Shown here: in pieces, positions 1 to 7,916 of the stretch
How positions within the stretch are numbered: position 1 is the first letter of the stretch
Layout of the letters: every line of letters begins with the position of its first letter
Source: Bordetella parapertussis
GTDB taxonomy: Bacteria; Pseudomonadota; Gammaproteobacteria; Burkholderiales; Burkholderiaceae_D
DNA: 29,711 bases
NCBI GenBank assembly: GCA_945883145.1
Contig: CAMCXB010000028.1
Location: 1 to 29,711 of the forward strand
Direction of reading: 5' to 3'
Translations under genes and position numbers: made by a program
The notes under the pieces: model-generated
Told to the model about the DNA's origin: nothing
The model's input: the letters and a program-made list of their open reading frames with translations, nothing else
The model's database searches: none

Positions 1-2
1 TA

Positions 3-743
3 AATAAATTGATTGTGACAAATCCAGATGCCATCTTAAAGGCAAGTGGTAAATGGACTAGCGCTACAGTAGATAGTCAATCAGCAATGACAGTAGATTT
101 AGAGATTATTGATGCTGGTCGTTTACTTGATAGATTTGGTTTTGAAAAAATGCTCAAAGCAGGTAAAGGAAACATAGATGGTGAGCTTTTTTGGAAAGGT
201 GCGCCATATTCATTCGATCCGCCTACGCTATCAGGTAATTTGAGTATGAAATTAGCGAATGGTCAGTTTTTGAAAGTTGAGCCTGGTGTTGCAAAATTAT
301 TAGGTGTGATGAGTTTGCAGGCTTTACCTAGAAGACTGACTTTAGATTTTCGTGACGTCTTTTCTGAAGGATTTGCATTTGACGGTATTGCTTCAACTGC
401 GAACATTACGCGCGGTGTGATTAAAACCGATACCTTTAAAATGCGTGGAACGAGTAGTGTGATTTTGATGGATGGCACGGTGGATTTGAAAGATGAAACA
501 CAGAACCTGAATGTGGTGGTGATACCTGAAATGAATGCAGGAGCAGCATCGGTGGCGTATGGTCTCGCTGTTAATCCCATCATTGGCCTAGGAAGCTTTC
601 TAGCGCAGTTTTTATTAAAAAATCCACTTTCACAAGCCTTCACGCAGGAATATCAAATTACTGGTCCATGGAAAGATCCTGCCATTAAAAAAATAGCGAC
701 TAAACGTAAAACTGCTAATGATCCCGCAGATGCCGTTCGCTAA
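3..743 (+). CDS. yhdP: YhdP-family AsmA-like protein, C-terminal fragment
   Basis: The reading frame is already open at the left edge of the window, so this is the 3' end of a larger gene; YhdP-type proteins usually exceed 1,000 residues. Roughly the last 245 residues are present. They show the beta-rich AsmA-like C-terminal pattern: a stretch around VEPGVAKLLGVMSLQALPRR, then the DFRDVFSEGFAFDG region, a hydrophobic NPIIGLGSFLAQFLL segment, and a final QEYQITGPWKDP motif typical of this family. Family members are anchored in the inner membrane, extend into the periplasm and are implicated in phospholipid transport to the outer membrane. The neighbouring nitrilase-family gene and tldD follow in the same direction, as in many betaproteobacteria. 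The true start lies outside the window. Confidence 0.85.
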   Translation, partial: NKLIVTNPDAILKASGKWTSATVDSQSAMTVDLEIIDAGRLLDRFGFEKMLKAGKGNIDGELFWKGAPYSFDPPTLSGNLSMKLANGQFLKVEPGVAKLLGVMSLQALPRRLTLDFRDVFSEGFAFDGIASTANITRGVIKTDTFKMRGTSSVILMDGTVDLKDETQNLNVVVIPEMNAGAASVAYGLAVNPIIGLGSFLAQFLLKNPLSQAFTQEYQITGPWKDPAIKKIATKRKTANDPADAVR

Positions 744-825
744 AACACACAACGTAGTTTTACTACTAAGTTGATGACGAATACGGTTTGTTAAATTTTT
801 TTGAATTAACGGTGTTCATTCTTTT

Positions 826-1644
826 ATGCATACATCTATAAAAATCGCAGCAATACAAATGATCTCTTCTATTTCACCAGAGATCAATATGCAACATGCT
901 CGTAAGTGGGTTAGCGCAGCTGCTGAAGAAGGTGCAATAATAATTTTATTACCTGAGTATTGGTCGATTTTAGGACGGCACGATACGGATAAATTAGCGT
1001 ATGCAGAAGAAGCCGGTATTGGACCCTTACAAGATCTCATGTCCAATCTTGCGCGTGAATATGGCGTGTGGTTAATAGGCGGGACTATCCCACTAAAGTC
1101 GCCAGAACCAAATAAAGTACTCAATACTTTATTAGCCTACGATACCAAAGGTCATCAAGCAGCTCGTTACGACAAAATGCACTTGTTTGGTTTTACGCGT
1201 GGTGATGAATCGTATGATGAATCACGCACCATCACAGCTGGTGAAGAAGTAGTGGTACTAGAAACACCGCATGCGCGCATAGGTTTAGCGATTTGTTATG
1301 ACTTACGTTTTCCTGAATTATTCCGCGCTATGCAGGTATGTGATCTTATCGTTATGCCCGCCGCATTTACTCACACCACGGGTCGCGCACATTGGGAAAT
1401 TTTATTACGTGCTCGCGCGATAGAGAATCAATGTTATGTATTAGCAGCAGCTCAGGGTGGTGAACATGAAAATGGTCGTCGTACTTGGGGGCATAGTATG
1501 TTGGTCGATCCTTGGGGCGAAGTACAAACTGAGCTAGCTGAAGGAGAAGGTTTCGTTATCGGCGATCTTGATCCAGCTAAGCTCAAGGAAGTGCGAACCA
1601 GTTTGCCCGCTTTGGAGCATAGAAAGTCCCTATTTTCTTTATGA
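826..1644 (+). CDS. Carbon-nitrogen hydrolase (nitrilase superfamily, Nit1/deaminated glutathione amidase type)
   Basis: This 272-residue protein is a complete nitrilase-fold amidase. The Glu-Lys-Cys catalytic triad is visible: E44 in LLPEYW, K117 in RYDKMHLF and C157 in AICYDLRFPEL. The RYDKMHLF and CYDLRFPE motifs point to the Nit1/Nit2-like branch, some members of which hydrolyse deaminated glutathione or omega-amides. The substrate cannot be fixed from sequence alone. The protein has no signal peptide and should be cytoplasmic. The ATG has no convincing Shine-Dalgarno sequence. The gene sits between yhdP and tldD in the same direction, and an 82-bp gap from yhdP holds only weak A+T-rich dyads. 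Confidence 0.88.
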   Translation: MHTSIKIAAIQMISSISPEINMQHARKWVSAAAEEGAIIILLPEYWSILGRHDTDKLAYAEEAGIGPLQDLMSNLAREYGVWLIGGTIPLKSPEPNKVLNTLLAYDTKGHQAARYDKMHLFGFTRGDESYDESRTITAGEEVVVLETPHARIGLAICYDLRFPELFRAMQVCDLIVMPAAFTHTTGRAHWEILLRARAIENQCYVLAAAQGGEHENGRRTWGHSMLVDPWGEVQTELAEGEGFVIGDLDPAKLKEVRTSLPALEHRKSLFSL

Positions 1645-1762
1645 GTCCGTGCTTCAGCGCGAGAAGCCGCAATCCAGTATGATTTCTATGTTTTGTATAG
1701 CAATTTAAGCATCATCTTGCATGCTCCCCGTTTTTGAATCCCTGTTGACTACGATAAATCCC

Positions 1763-3223
1763 ATGAAGCTCACTGAACCTAATTTACACACCCAACGCAT
1801 AGCGCGCGATATTTTGCTTACACCTTACGGCTTAGATGAGGGACATTTACTCAAGAGTTTGGGTGCCATCTTTACCCATCGTGTGGATTATGCAGATTTA
1901 TATTTTCAATTTACGCGTAGTGAAAGTTGGAGTTTAGAAGAAGGCATAGTCAAGACAGGTAGCTTCTCAATTGATCAAGGTGTAGGTGTGCGTGCAGTCT
2001 CAGGTGATAAAACTGCATTCTCCTATTCTGATGAAATTTCTGAGCATGCATTGCTACAAGCAGCTGCAGCGACACGCACCATTGCACGTCAAGGTGCAGG
2101 CCGTATCAAAGTCGCTTCCACCATACAACCAGGTTCAGCGCGTGCTTTGTATAGCGAGCATGATCCCTTAGCTTCACTGGATGCCACTGCAAAAGTAAAG
2201 TTGGTTGAAAAAATAGAACGCATTGCACGTGCTAAAGATCCACGCGTCTCGCAAGTCATGGCAGGTTTGTCGGGCGAATATGATGTGGTGTTAGTGGTGC
2301 GTAGTGATGGCGTTATTGCTGCTGATATACGACCTTTAGTCATGCTGTCACTGACCGTGATTGCGGAACAAAATGGTCGGCGTGAAGTCGGCAGTGCCGG
2401 TGGTGGAGGTCGTTATGACTACAGCTATTTCACGGATGAACTGTTAGAGAAATATGCCAGTGATGCAGTCGCTTCTGCCTTAGTGAATTTAGAAGCACGC
2501 CCAGCACCTGCTGGCCCTATGACTGTGGTGTTAGGGCCTGGTTGGCCTGGGGTGTTGCTACATGAAGCAATCGGTCATGGTTTAGAAGGTGACTTTAATC
2601 GTAAAGGCTCGAGTGCATTCTCAGGTCGTATAGGTGAACGTGTTGCAGCCAAAGGTGTAACAGTGGTGGATGACGGCACCATAGCTGACCGTCGTGGTTC
2701 ATTGAATATTGATGACGAAGGCAATCCTACGCAATGCACAACATTGATTGAAGACGGCATACTCAAAGGTTATATACAAGACACCATGAATGCGCGCTTA
2801 ATGAATATGCCTGTTACTGGCAATGCGCGTCGTGAGTCCTTTGCACATCTGCCTATGCCACGTATGACTAACACTTATATGTTGGCGGGTGATCGTGATC
2901 CGGCTGAGATACTCGCTTCAGTTAAAAATGGACTGTATGCTAGCAATTTTGGTGGCGGACAGGTAGACATCACCAATGGCAAATTTGTTTTTTCAGCCAG
3001 TGAAGCGTGGATGATTGAAGACGGCAAGTTAGCTTATCCGGTGAAGGGCGCAACCTTGATTGGTAATGGTCCTGAGGTATTAAATCGAGTCACCATGATT
3101 GGTCATGACATGAAGCTTGATTCAGGCGTGGGCGTATGCGGTAAAGAAGGTCAAAGCGTGCCTGTAGGAGTTGGTCAGCCGACCTTGAAGATAGAAGGCA
3201 TGACAGTAGGCGGAACAGCTTAA
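1763..3223 (+). CDS. tldD: TldD, subunit of the TldD/TldE metalloprotease
   Basis: TldD is the catalytic subunit of a zinc metalloprotease that acts with TldE (PmbA) on unfolded peptides and modified-peptide precursors in the cytoplasm. The zinc motif HEAIGH lies in LLHEAIGHGLEGD at about residues 267-272. The N-terminal DYADLYFQ and IDQGVGVRAVSGD blocks are also typical. An in-frame ATG at 1721 would add 14 residues. I prefer the ATG at 1763 because the resulting 486-residue protein, beginning MKLTEPN, matches the family's usual length and N-terminus. Neither start has a strong ribosome-binding site. A stem-loop that may terminate the transcript follows at 3236-3265. Confidence 0.93.
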   Translation: MKLTEPNLHTQRIARDILLTPYGLDEGHLLKSLGAIFTHRVDYADLYFQFTRSESWSLEEGIVKTGSFSIDQGVGVRAVSGDKTAFSYSDEISEHALLQAAAATRTIARQGAGRIKVASTIQPGSARALYSEHDPLASLDATAKVKLVEKIERIARAKDPRVSQVMAGLSGEYDVVLVVRSDGVIAADIRPLVMLSLTVIAEQNGRREVGSAGGGGRYDYSYFTDELLEKYASDAVASALVNLEARPAPAGPMTVVLGPGWPGVLLHEAIGHGLEGDFNRKGSSAFSGRIGERVAAKGVTVVDDGTIADRRGSLNIDDEGNPTQCTTLIEDGILKGYIQDTMNARLMNMPVTGNARRESFAHLPMPRMTNTYMLAGDRDPAEILASVKNGLYASNFGGGQVDITNGKFVFSASEAWMIEDGKLAYPVKGATLIGNGPEVLNRVTMIGHDMKLDSGVGVCGKEGQSVPVGVGQPTLKIEGMTVGGTA

Positions 3224-3235
3224 ATTGTTGGTCAG

Positions 3236-3271
3236 AGTGAGTCATGAGTTTATTTGTGACTCACTTTATTA
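3236..3271 (+). terminator. Putative intrinsic terminator after tldD
   Basis: A 9-bp perfect stem pairs AGTGAGTCA (3236-3244) with TGACTCACT (3257-3265) around a 12-nt loop. The sequence then continues with TTTATT. The stem begins 13 bp after the tldD stop codon, which suits a gene-end signal, although the T-tract is short and the stem is not very G+C-rich. Confidence 0.6.
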
Positions 3272-3293
3272 ATTACTAATTTATTAACTCAGC

Positions 3294-3322
3294 TTGCCAA
3301 ATTGTCTGATTTGTAGCACTAT
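3294..3322 (+). promoter_or_regulatory. Candidate promoter of the aroG leader
   Basis: TTGCCA (3294-3299) matches the sigma-70 -35 consensus at five of six bases. It is separated by 17 bp from CACTAT (3317-3322), a poor -10 element matching three of six. Transcription would begin near 3329, about 31 nt before the leader ORF at 3360. The call rests on spacing and context more than on the -10 hexamer. Confidence 0.35.
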
Positions 3323-3359
3323 CTCACCCTGTAAAAAATTTCGCTGTTAAGTAAAACCT

Positions 3360-3431
3360 ATGTCGCGTTTGGACTTTTATTTTTATCTGCACTTTAGCTA
3401 TTCCAGCCAACCGGCGGTGGAGCAGCGGTAA
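3360..3431 (+). CDS. Candidate Phe/Tyr-rich leader peptide of aroG
   Basis: This is a 23-codon reading frame beginning with ATG and ending with TAA, too short for ordinary gene calling. Residues 6 to 14 run F-Y-F-Y-L-H-F-S-Y, so six of nine consecutive residues are Phe or Tyr, the end products whose synthesis DAHP synthase begins. Only a weak ribosome-binding site, TAAG at 3348-3351, precedes it. The ORF ends 41 nt before the terminator hairpin upstream of aroG. Its last third overlaps sequence able to pair with that hairpin. I interpret it as an attenuation leader peptide whose translation, rather than its product, matters. A chance ORF is the alternative. Confidence 0.65.
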   Translation: MSRLDFYFYLHFSYSSQPAVEQR

Positions 3432-3500
3432 GTTCACGTAAACATAAATTTACAAACAAACCGACATTCCTTAAAACCGCCAACTGGCGGTTTTTGCTTT
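3403..3500 (+). promoter_or_regulatory. Candidate transcription attenuator controlling aroG
   Basis: Four segments fit the classical arrangement. Segment 1 (3403-3408, CCAGCC) can pair with segment 2 (3413-3417) as five base pairs with one bulge. Segment 2 (GGCGGT, 3413-3418) is exactly complementary to ACCGCC at 3476-3481, giving an antiterminator. Segment 3 (AAAACCGCC, 3473-3481) pairs with segment 4 (GGCGGTTTT, 3486-3494) around an AACT loop, followed by a T-rich tract to 3500. A ribosome stalled at the Tyr codon 3399-3401 would mask segment 1. A ribosome at the leader stop codon would mask segment 2 and allow termination. A second possible antiterminator strand is GCGGT at 3425-3429. The aroG start lies only 33 bp after the stem. 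Confidence 0.65.
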
Positions 3501-3526
3501 TTGAGATAACTGTATTTGGAGAAGCC

Positions 3527-4588
3527 ATGCCCCGCACCGATGATCTGAGGATACGTGAATTGAAAGAGTTAACTCCACCCTCACATTTCATACGTGAGTA
3601 TCCCTGTACCGAGCACATCGCTAGCGTCACTGCTGATGCACGTAATGCTTTGCATAATATTTTGCATGGTGAAGATGATAGGTTGATGGTGGTCATAGGA
3701 CCTTGCTCTATCCATGACACTAAAGCAGCGATGGAATATGCACAGCGTTTGGTAAAAGAGCGTGTACGTTTCAAAGGTGAGTTAGAAATCATCATGCGTG
3801 TGTATTTTGAAAAACCGCGCACTACAGTGGGCTGGAAAGGATTGATTAATGATCCTTATTTGGATAACAGTTTTCGTATCAATGATGGTTTGCGTATTGC
3901 GCGTGAATTGCTGATGAATATTAATGAACTAGGTTTACCAGCAGGTACAGAGTTTTTAGATGTGATCAGTCCTCAATATGTTGCTGATCTGATTAGCTGG
4001 GGTGCAATTGGAGCACGCACTACAGAATCACAAGTACATAGAGAATTAGCTTCGGGTTTATCATGTCCAGTCGGCTTTAAAAATGGTACCGATGGCAATA
4101 TTAAAATTGCTGTGGATGCCATCAAAGCAGCATCGCAACCCCATCACTTTCTTTCAGTGACTAAGGGTGGTCATTCAGCTATTGTTTCTACTAATGGCAA
4201 TGAAGATTGTCATGTGATTCTACGCGGTGGTAAGGCACCTAACTATGATGCAGCAAGCGTAGACGCAGCATCTAAAGATCTTACTGCATCAGGCTTAACA
4301 GCACTTTTAATGATTGATGCATCGCATGCGAACAGCTCGAAAAAACCTGAGAATCAAGTGCCTGTGTGCGCTGACATTGCGACGCAAATCGCAGCCGGCG
4401 ATGATCGTATCGTGGGTGTGATGGTGGAATCGCATTTAGTGGCAGGTCGTCAAGATCTGGTTACTGGTAAATCGCTGACCTATGGTCAGTCCATCACAGA
4501 TGGTTGCATAGACTGGGATAGTAGTTTGCATGTCTTAGAAGGACTAGCAACAGCAGTTAAAACACGTCGTGCAAAGAAAAGCAGTTAA
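3527..4588 (+). CDS. aroG: 3-deoxy-7-phosphoheptulonate (DAHP) synthase, AroG/AroF/AroH class
   Basis: The enzyme condenses phosphoenolpyruvate and erythrose 4-phosphate to DAHP, the first step of aromatic amino acid synthesis. The 353-residue class I-alpha protein has the expected blocks in order: DDLRIRELKEL at the N-terminus, IGPCSIHD, FEKPRTTVGWKGLINDP, GARTTESQVHRELASG, GFKNGTDG and MIDASHANS. The start at 3527 is chosen over an upstream frame opening at 3494 because GGAGAAG (3518-3524) precedes it and the N-terminus then aligns with known family members. Which amino acid inhibits the enzyme cannot be read with certainty. The upstream leader suggests control by Phe and Tyr. A strong terminator follows the gene. 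Confidence 0.95.
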   Translation: MPRTDDLRIRELKELTPPSHFIREYPCTEHIASVTADARNALHNILHGEDDRLMVVIGPCSIHDTKAAMEYAQRLVKERVRFKGELEIIMRVYFEKPRTTVGWKGLINDPYLDNSFRINDGLRIARELLMNINELGLPAGTEFLDVISPQYVADLISWGAIGARTTESQVHRELASGLSCPVGFKNGTDGNIKIAVDAIKAASQPHHFLSVTKGGHSAIVSTNGNEDCHVILRGGKAPNYDAASVDAASKDLTASGLTALLMIDASHANSSKKPENQVPVCADIATQIAAGDDRIVGVMVESHLVAGRQDLVTGKSLTYGQSITDGCIDWDSSLHVLEGLATAVKTRRAKKSS

Positions 4589-4610
4589 TATCTTTTCTTA
4601 AATATGACAA

Positions 4611-4648
4611 TGGTTCCGATATGTAACCATATCGGAACCATTTTTTTT
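4611..4648 (+). terminator. Strong Rho-independent terminator after aroG
   Basis: A perfect 13-bp stem, TGGTTCCGATATG (4611-4623) with CATATCGGAACCA (4628-4640), closes a TAAC loop and is followed by eight T residues. It ends aroG transcription and separates aroG from the convergent yajQ gene. On the opposite strand there is no comparable T-tract. Confidence 0.93.
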
Positions 4649-4672
4649 CTTGAATCAAATTTGCAGAGATCG

Positions 4673-5158
4673 TTAATCTCTAAAATTATTAAACTCTAGG
4701 GGCAAGTCAGTCACTTCTTTTTTGAGTAAAGCGATGGTGCCTTGCAAGTCATCGCGTTTAGCGCCAGTGACACGTAATGCATCACCTTGTATGCTAGCTT
4801 GTACTTTAATCTTGCTATCTTTAATGATGCGCTGAATTTTTTTCGCGGCATCACTTTCTATACCATTTTTAATTTTGATGATTTGCTTAACTTTGTCACC
4901 ACCCATTTTTTCAACTTTACCAATATCTAAAAAACGCACATCGACATTGCGCTTCGTCATTTTTGTAGTTAACACGTCGCGTACTTGTCCGAGTTGAAAT
5001 TCACTATCAGCATAAGCAGTGAGTTCTTTTTCTTTTTGCTCAACGCGGGCATCACTACCTTTGAAGTCAAAACGCGTAGTAATTTCTTTATTCGCCTGAT
5101 CGACAGCGTTTTTAATTTCAACTTGATTGGCTTCGGATACAACATCAAATGAAGGCAT
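4673..5158 (-). CDS. yajQ: YajQ-family nucleotide-binding protein
   Basis: This 161-residue protein belongs to the YajQ/UPF0234 family (MPSFDVVSE N-terminus, TTRFDFKGSDARVE, KTMTKRNVDVRFLD-like and QASIQGDALRVTGAKRDDLQ blocks). The fold is a tandem ferredoxin-like domain. Homologues bind nucleic acid or nucleotides, and one in Xanthomonas is reported to bind cyclic di-GMP. The frame opens further upstream, but the ATG at 5158 is preceded by AAGGAG and yields the conserved MPSFD start. It converges with aroG and diverges from murB. Its function in this organism cannot be stated. Confidence 0.92.
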   Translation of the reverse strand: MPSFDVVSEANQVEIKNAVDQANKEITTRFDFKGSDARVEQKEKELTAYADSEFQLGQVRDVLTTKMTKRNVDVRFLDIGKVEKMGGDKVKQIIKIKNGIESDAAKKIQRIIKDSKIKVQASIQGDALRVTGAKRDDLQGTIALLKKEVTDLPLEFNNFRD

Positions 5159-5243
5159 GGTTTTACTCCTTACTAGACAACACAAGCCCGCATTCTAGCG
5201 GAAAAAAGGCGGCAGACCGATGGCTCGGTATAATTCGAGGGCT

Positions 5244-6278
5244 ATGAACATTCCCGCTAAAACCGCACTGGCAGTGCAGCACGATGTCTCACTCAAAGCG
5301 ATGACGACCTTTGGTGTGGAATCGGTCGCTACCCATTATCTGCAAATCAAACATCCAGACCAATTAAAAGCGGTGCAGCAGGATGCTGTTTTGAGCACTA
5401 TGCCGCGTTTGATCTTAGGTGGGGGAAGTAATCTATTGTTGATCCGTGATCTGAATGTGTTGGTGCTGCACATGATGAATCGCGGCAGCGCACTAGTTGG
5501 GGAAGAAGATGGCCTAAGACTGGTGCAGGCGCAGGCAGGCGAAAACTGGCATAGCTTTGTGCAATGGACCTTAAAGCAAGGTTGGGGTGGATTAGAAAAT
5601 TTATCGTTAATTCCCGGCACAGTGGGCGCTGCACCTATACAAAATATTGGTGCCTATGGCATGGAGTTATCGCAGCATTTCCATTCTCTGCATTATTTTG
5701 ATTTTTCCGATGGCGAAGTGCGTACGCTAACACGTGAGCAATGTGCCTTTGGCTATCGCGATAGCATATTCAAACAGAGCTTGCGTGGACGTGCAGTGAT
5801 TCTCGATGTGACCTTCGCTTTGCCACACAATTGGCAACCACAACTAGGCTATGCTGAATTAGCAAAAGAGTTAAGCCACATTCCTCATCCGACTGCTGGT
5901 GAGATTAGTGCTGCAGTGATTGCCATACGATCACGCAAACTACCTGATCCGGCATTGATAGGAAATGCGGGTAGCTTCTTTAAAAATCCCGTAGTCAGTG
6001 CTCAGGTCTATGCAGACTTACATCAACGTCATCCAGAACTGGTGAGTAATGCACAAGCGGATGGCAGTTTTAAACTTGCTGCGGCTTGGTTAATTGATCA
6101 ATGTGGTTGGAAAGGAAAATCACTGGGTGCAGCAGGAGTACATGACAAACAAGCTTTGGTATTAATTAATCGCGGTGGTGCGACTGGTGCCGAGATACTA
6201 GCATTGGCAGAGCGCATACGAAGTGATGTCGCTCTGCGATTCGGTGTCAGTTTAGAGAGTGAGCCAGTGGTGCTGTAA
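5244..6278 (+). CDS. murB: UDP-N-acetylenolpyruvoylglucosamine reductase
   Basis: MurB is a cytoplasmic FAD enzyme that reduces UDP-GlcNAc-enolpyruvate to UDP-MurNAc for peptidoglycan synthesis. The 344-residue protein has the type I architecture: TTFGV near the N-terminus, GGGSNLLL and a SLIPGTVGAAPIQNIGAYG FAD-binding segment, the YRDSIFK active-site Arg, GNAGSFFKNP with the catalytic Ser, and a C-terminal LESEPV with the conserved Glu. An ATG at 5220 is also in frame. I favour 5244 because the family N-terminus is short and GAGGG lies just ahead, although its spacing is tight. It is adjacent to the convergent ppnP, with a 4-bp gap. Confidence 0.95.
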   Translation: MNIPAKTALAVQHDVSLKAMTTFGVESVATHYLQIKHPDQLKAVQQDAVLSTMPRLILGGGSNLLLIRDLNVLVLHMMNRGSALVGEEDGLRLVQAQAGENWHSFVQWTLKQGWGGLENLSLIPGTVGAAPIQNIGAYGMELSQHFHSLHYFDFSDGEVRTLTREQCAFGYRDSIFKQSLRGRAVILDVTFALPHNWQPQLGYAELAKELSHIPHPTAGEISAAVIAIRSRKLPDPALIGNAGSFFKNPVVSAQVYADLHQRHPELVSNAQADGSFKLAAAWLIDQCGWKGKSLGAAGVHDKQALVLINRGGATGAEILALAERIRSDVALRFGVSLESEPVVL

Positions 6279-6282
6279 AAAA

Positions 6283-6597
6283 TCAACCAAAGTGACAAAC
6301 ATAGTCGACTAACTCTAACGCTTCAATTTCAAAACTAGAATTACCAGGCACGCTAAAGCTCTGGCCACCTTCATAGTTCTTCCATTCAGTTTCGCCTTTC
6401 ACACGTGCGCGGCATTTGCCGGCAGTGATTTCCATAATTTCAGGAACACCAGTATTAAATACTAAGGTGGCAGGGAAAATAATCCCTACTGATTTTTTTG
6501 TGCCATCAGCGAGGATGACATTATGGGAAATACATTTGCCATCAAAAAAAACATTGGATTTTTTAACGACAGAAACGTGATCGATTTGTGTAGTCAT
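6283..6597 (-). CDS. ppnP: Pyrimidine/purine nucleoside phosphorylase PpnP (DUF1255)
   Basis: This 104-residue single-domain cupin resembles E. coli PpnP (YaiE), which phosphorolyses diverse nucleosides to free base and ribose 1-phosphate. Matching features include KSVGIIFPATLVFNTGVPEI, the EWKNYEGGQSFSVPGNSSFE cupin core and the terminal DYVCHF. It is the last gene after argF and argG, 43 bp downstream of argG, and its ATG lacks a clear Shine-Dalgarno sequence. Co-transcription with the arginine genes is inferred from spacing and strand only. Confidence 0.88.
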   Translation of the reverse strand: MTTQIDHVSVVKKSNVFFDGKCISHNVILADGTKKSVGIIFPATLVFNTGVPEIMEITAGKCRARVKGETEWKNYEGGQSFSVPGNSSFEIEALELVDYVCHFG

Positions 6598-6640
6598 AGT
6601 TATAAATAAAAATTAAGTGAAATAAAAAGAAAGCTAAAAA

Positions 6641-7873
6641 TTATTTGCCACGTTTAATGCGCGCATTAGCTGCAATACGCATACGTAATGCATTTAATTT
6701 AATAAAGCCGCCTGCATCAGCTTGATTGTAAGCGCCGCCATCTTCATCAAAGGTCGCGATATTCATATCAAACAATGAATCTGTTTTTGAATCACGTGAC
6801 ACCACAATCACATTACCTTTATAAAGTTTAAGTCGTACCCAACCATTCACATTATGCTGAGTGTGATCAATCAAGGTTTGAATCGCTACGCGTTCAGGCG
6901 ACCACCAGTAGCCGTTATAAATCAATGAAGCATAGCGTGGCATTAAATCATCTTTTAAATGTGCGACTTCTCTATCAAGCGTGATGGATTCAATCGCACG
7001 ATGACCACGTAACATAATGGTTCCGCCTGGGGTTTCATAGCAACCACGTGATTTCATACCCACATAACGGTTTTCAACTAAATCCAAACGTCCTATGCCG
7101 TGCTTACCACCTAAGCGGTTTAATTCTGTTAAGACAGCAGCCGGTGAGAGACGTTTACCATTAATCGCAACGATGTCACCATGTTCATATTCAAGGTCGA
7201 GATATTCAGCAGTATCCGGTGCGGCTTCAGGACTCACAGTCCAACGCCACATGGTTTCTTCTGCTTCTGCACTAGGATTTTCTAAATGGCGACCCTCAAA
7301 GCTGATATGTAAAAGATTGGCATCCATAGAATAGGGTGCGCCACCTTTTTTATGCTTCATATCGATTTCTATGCCGGCATCTTCTGCATACTTGAGTAAT
7401 TTTTCACGTGAGAGTAAATCCCATTCACGCCATGGTGCAATGATTTTTACATTCGGCATTAAGGCATACGCACCGAGTTCAAATCGCACTTGATCATTAC
7501 CCTTGCCGGTTGCGCCATGAGAAATAGCATCGGCATTGGTTTTCTTCACAATCTCAATCAGACGCTTAGCAATCAACGGACGCGCAATCGATGTGCCTAA
7601 TAAATATTCACCTTCATAGACTGTGTTAGCTCTAAACATAGGGAACACAAAATCTTTAACAAACTCTTCACGTAAATCATCAATAAAAATATTTTCTGGT
7701 TTGATGCCAAATTTAATTGCTTTAGTGCGAGCTGGTTCAAGTTCTTCGCCTTGTCCGAGATCGGCTGTGAAGGTCACGATTTCACAGTGATAGTGATCTT
7801 GTAACCATTTCAAAATAACAGAAGTGTCTAATCCACCAGAGTAAGCCAGTACTACTTTATTGATGTCGCTCAT
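6641..7873 (-). CDS. argG: Argininosuccinate synthase
   Basis: ArgG joins citrulline and aspartate, using ATP, to make argininosuccinate. The 410-residue protein begins with the nucleotide-binding P-loop SGGLDTS (residues 12-18). It continues through the characteristic ATGKGNDQVRFE and SRGCYETPGGT segments. Its length fits the approximately 400-residue class rather than the longer E. coli form. AAGGAA precedes the ATG. It lies 43 bp downstream of argF on the same strand, so the last biosynthetic steps except ArgH are together here. Confidence 0.96.
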   Translation of the reverse strand: MSDINKVVLAYSGGLDTSVILKWLQDHYHCEIVTFTADLGQGEELEPARTKAIKFGIKPENIFIDDLREEFVKDFVFPMFRANTVYEGEYLLGTSIARPLIAKRLIEIVKKTNADAISHGATGKGNDQVRFELGAYALMPNVKIIAPWREWDLLSREKLLKYAEDAGIEIDMKHKKGGAPYSMDANLLHISFEGRHLENPSAEAEETMWRWTVSPEAAPDTAEYLDLEYEHGDIVAINGKRLSPAAVLTELNRLGGKHGIGRLDLVENRYVGMKSRGCYETPGGTIMLRGHRAIESITLDREVAHLKDDLMPRYASLIYNGYWWSPERVAIQTLIDHTQHNVNGWVRLKLYKGNVIVVSRDSKTDSLFDMNIATFDEDGGAYNQADAGGFIKLNALRMRIAANARIKRGK

Positions 7874-7916
7874 GTTTACAATTCCTTGAACCTAAAATAT
7901 TAAAATTTTTGATTTG

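Noticed and set aside
754..810. Small dyads between yhdP and the nitrilase gene (GTAGT/ACTAC and GTTAA/TTAAC)
   Set aside because: Five-base arms in A+T-rich sequence are expected by chance, and neither is followed by a convincing terminator tract.
1651..1667. GCTTC/GAAGC stem between the nitrilase gene and tldD
   Set aside because: The stem is only five base pairs, with no T-tract after it. It does not qualify as a terminator.
5229..5234. Perfect TATAAT just before murB
   Set aside because: No -35 element lies at 16-18 bp upstream, and a start 7 bp after it would remove the GAGGG sequence ahead of the murB ATG. It is probably coincidental, or serves an almost leaderless transcript that I cannot support.
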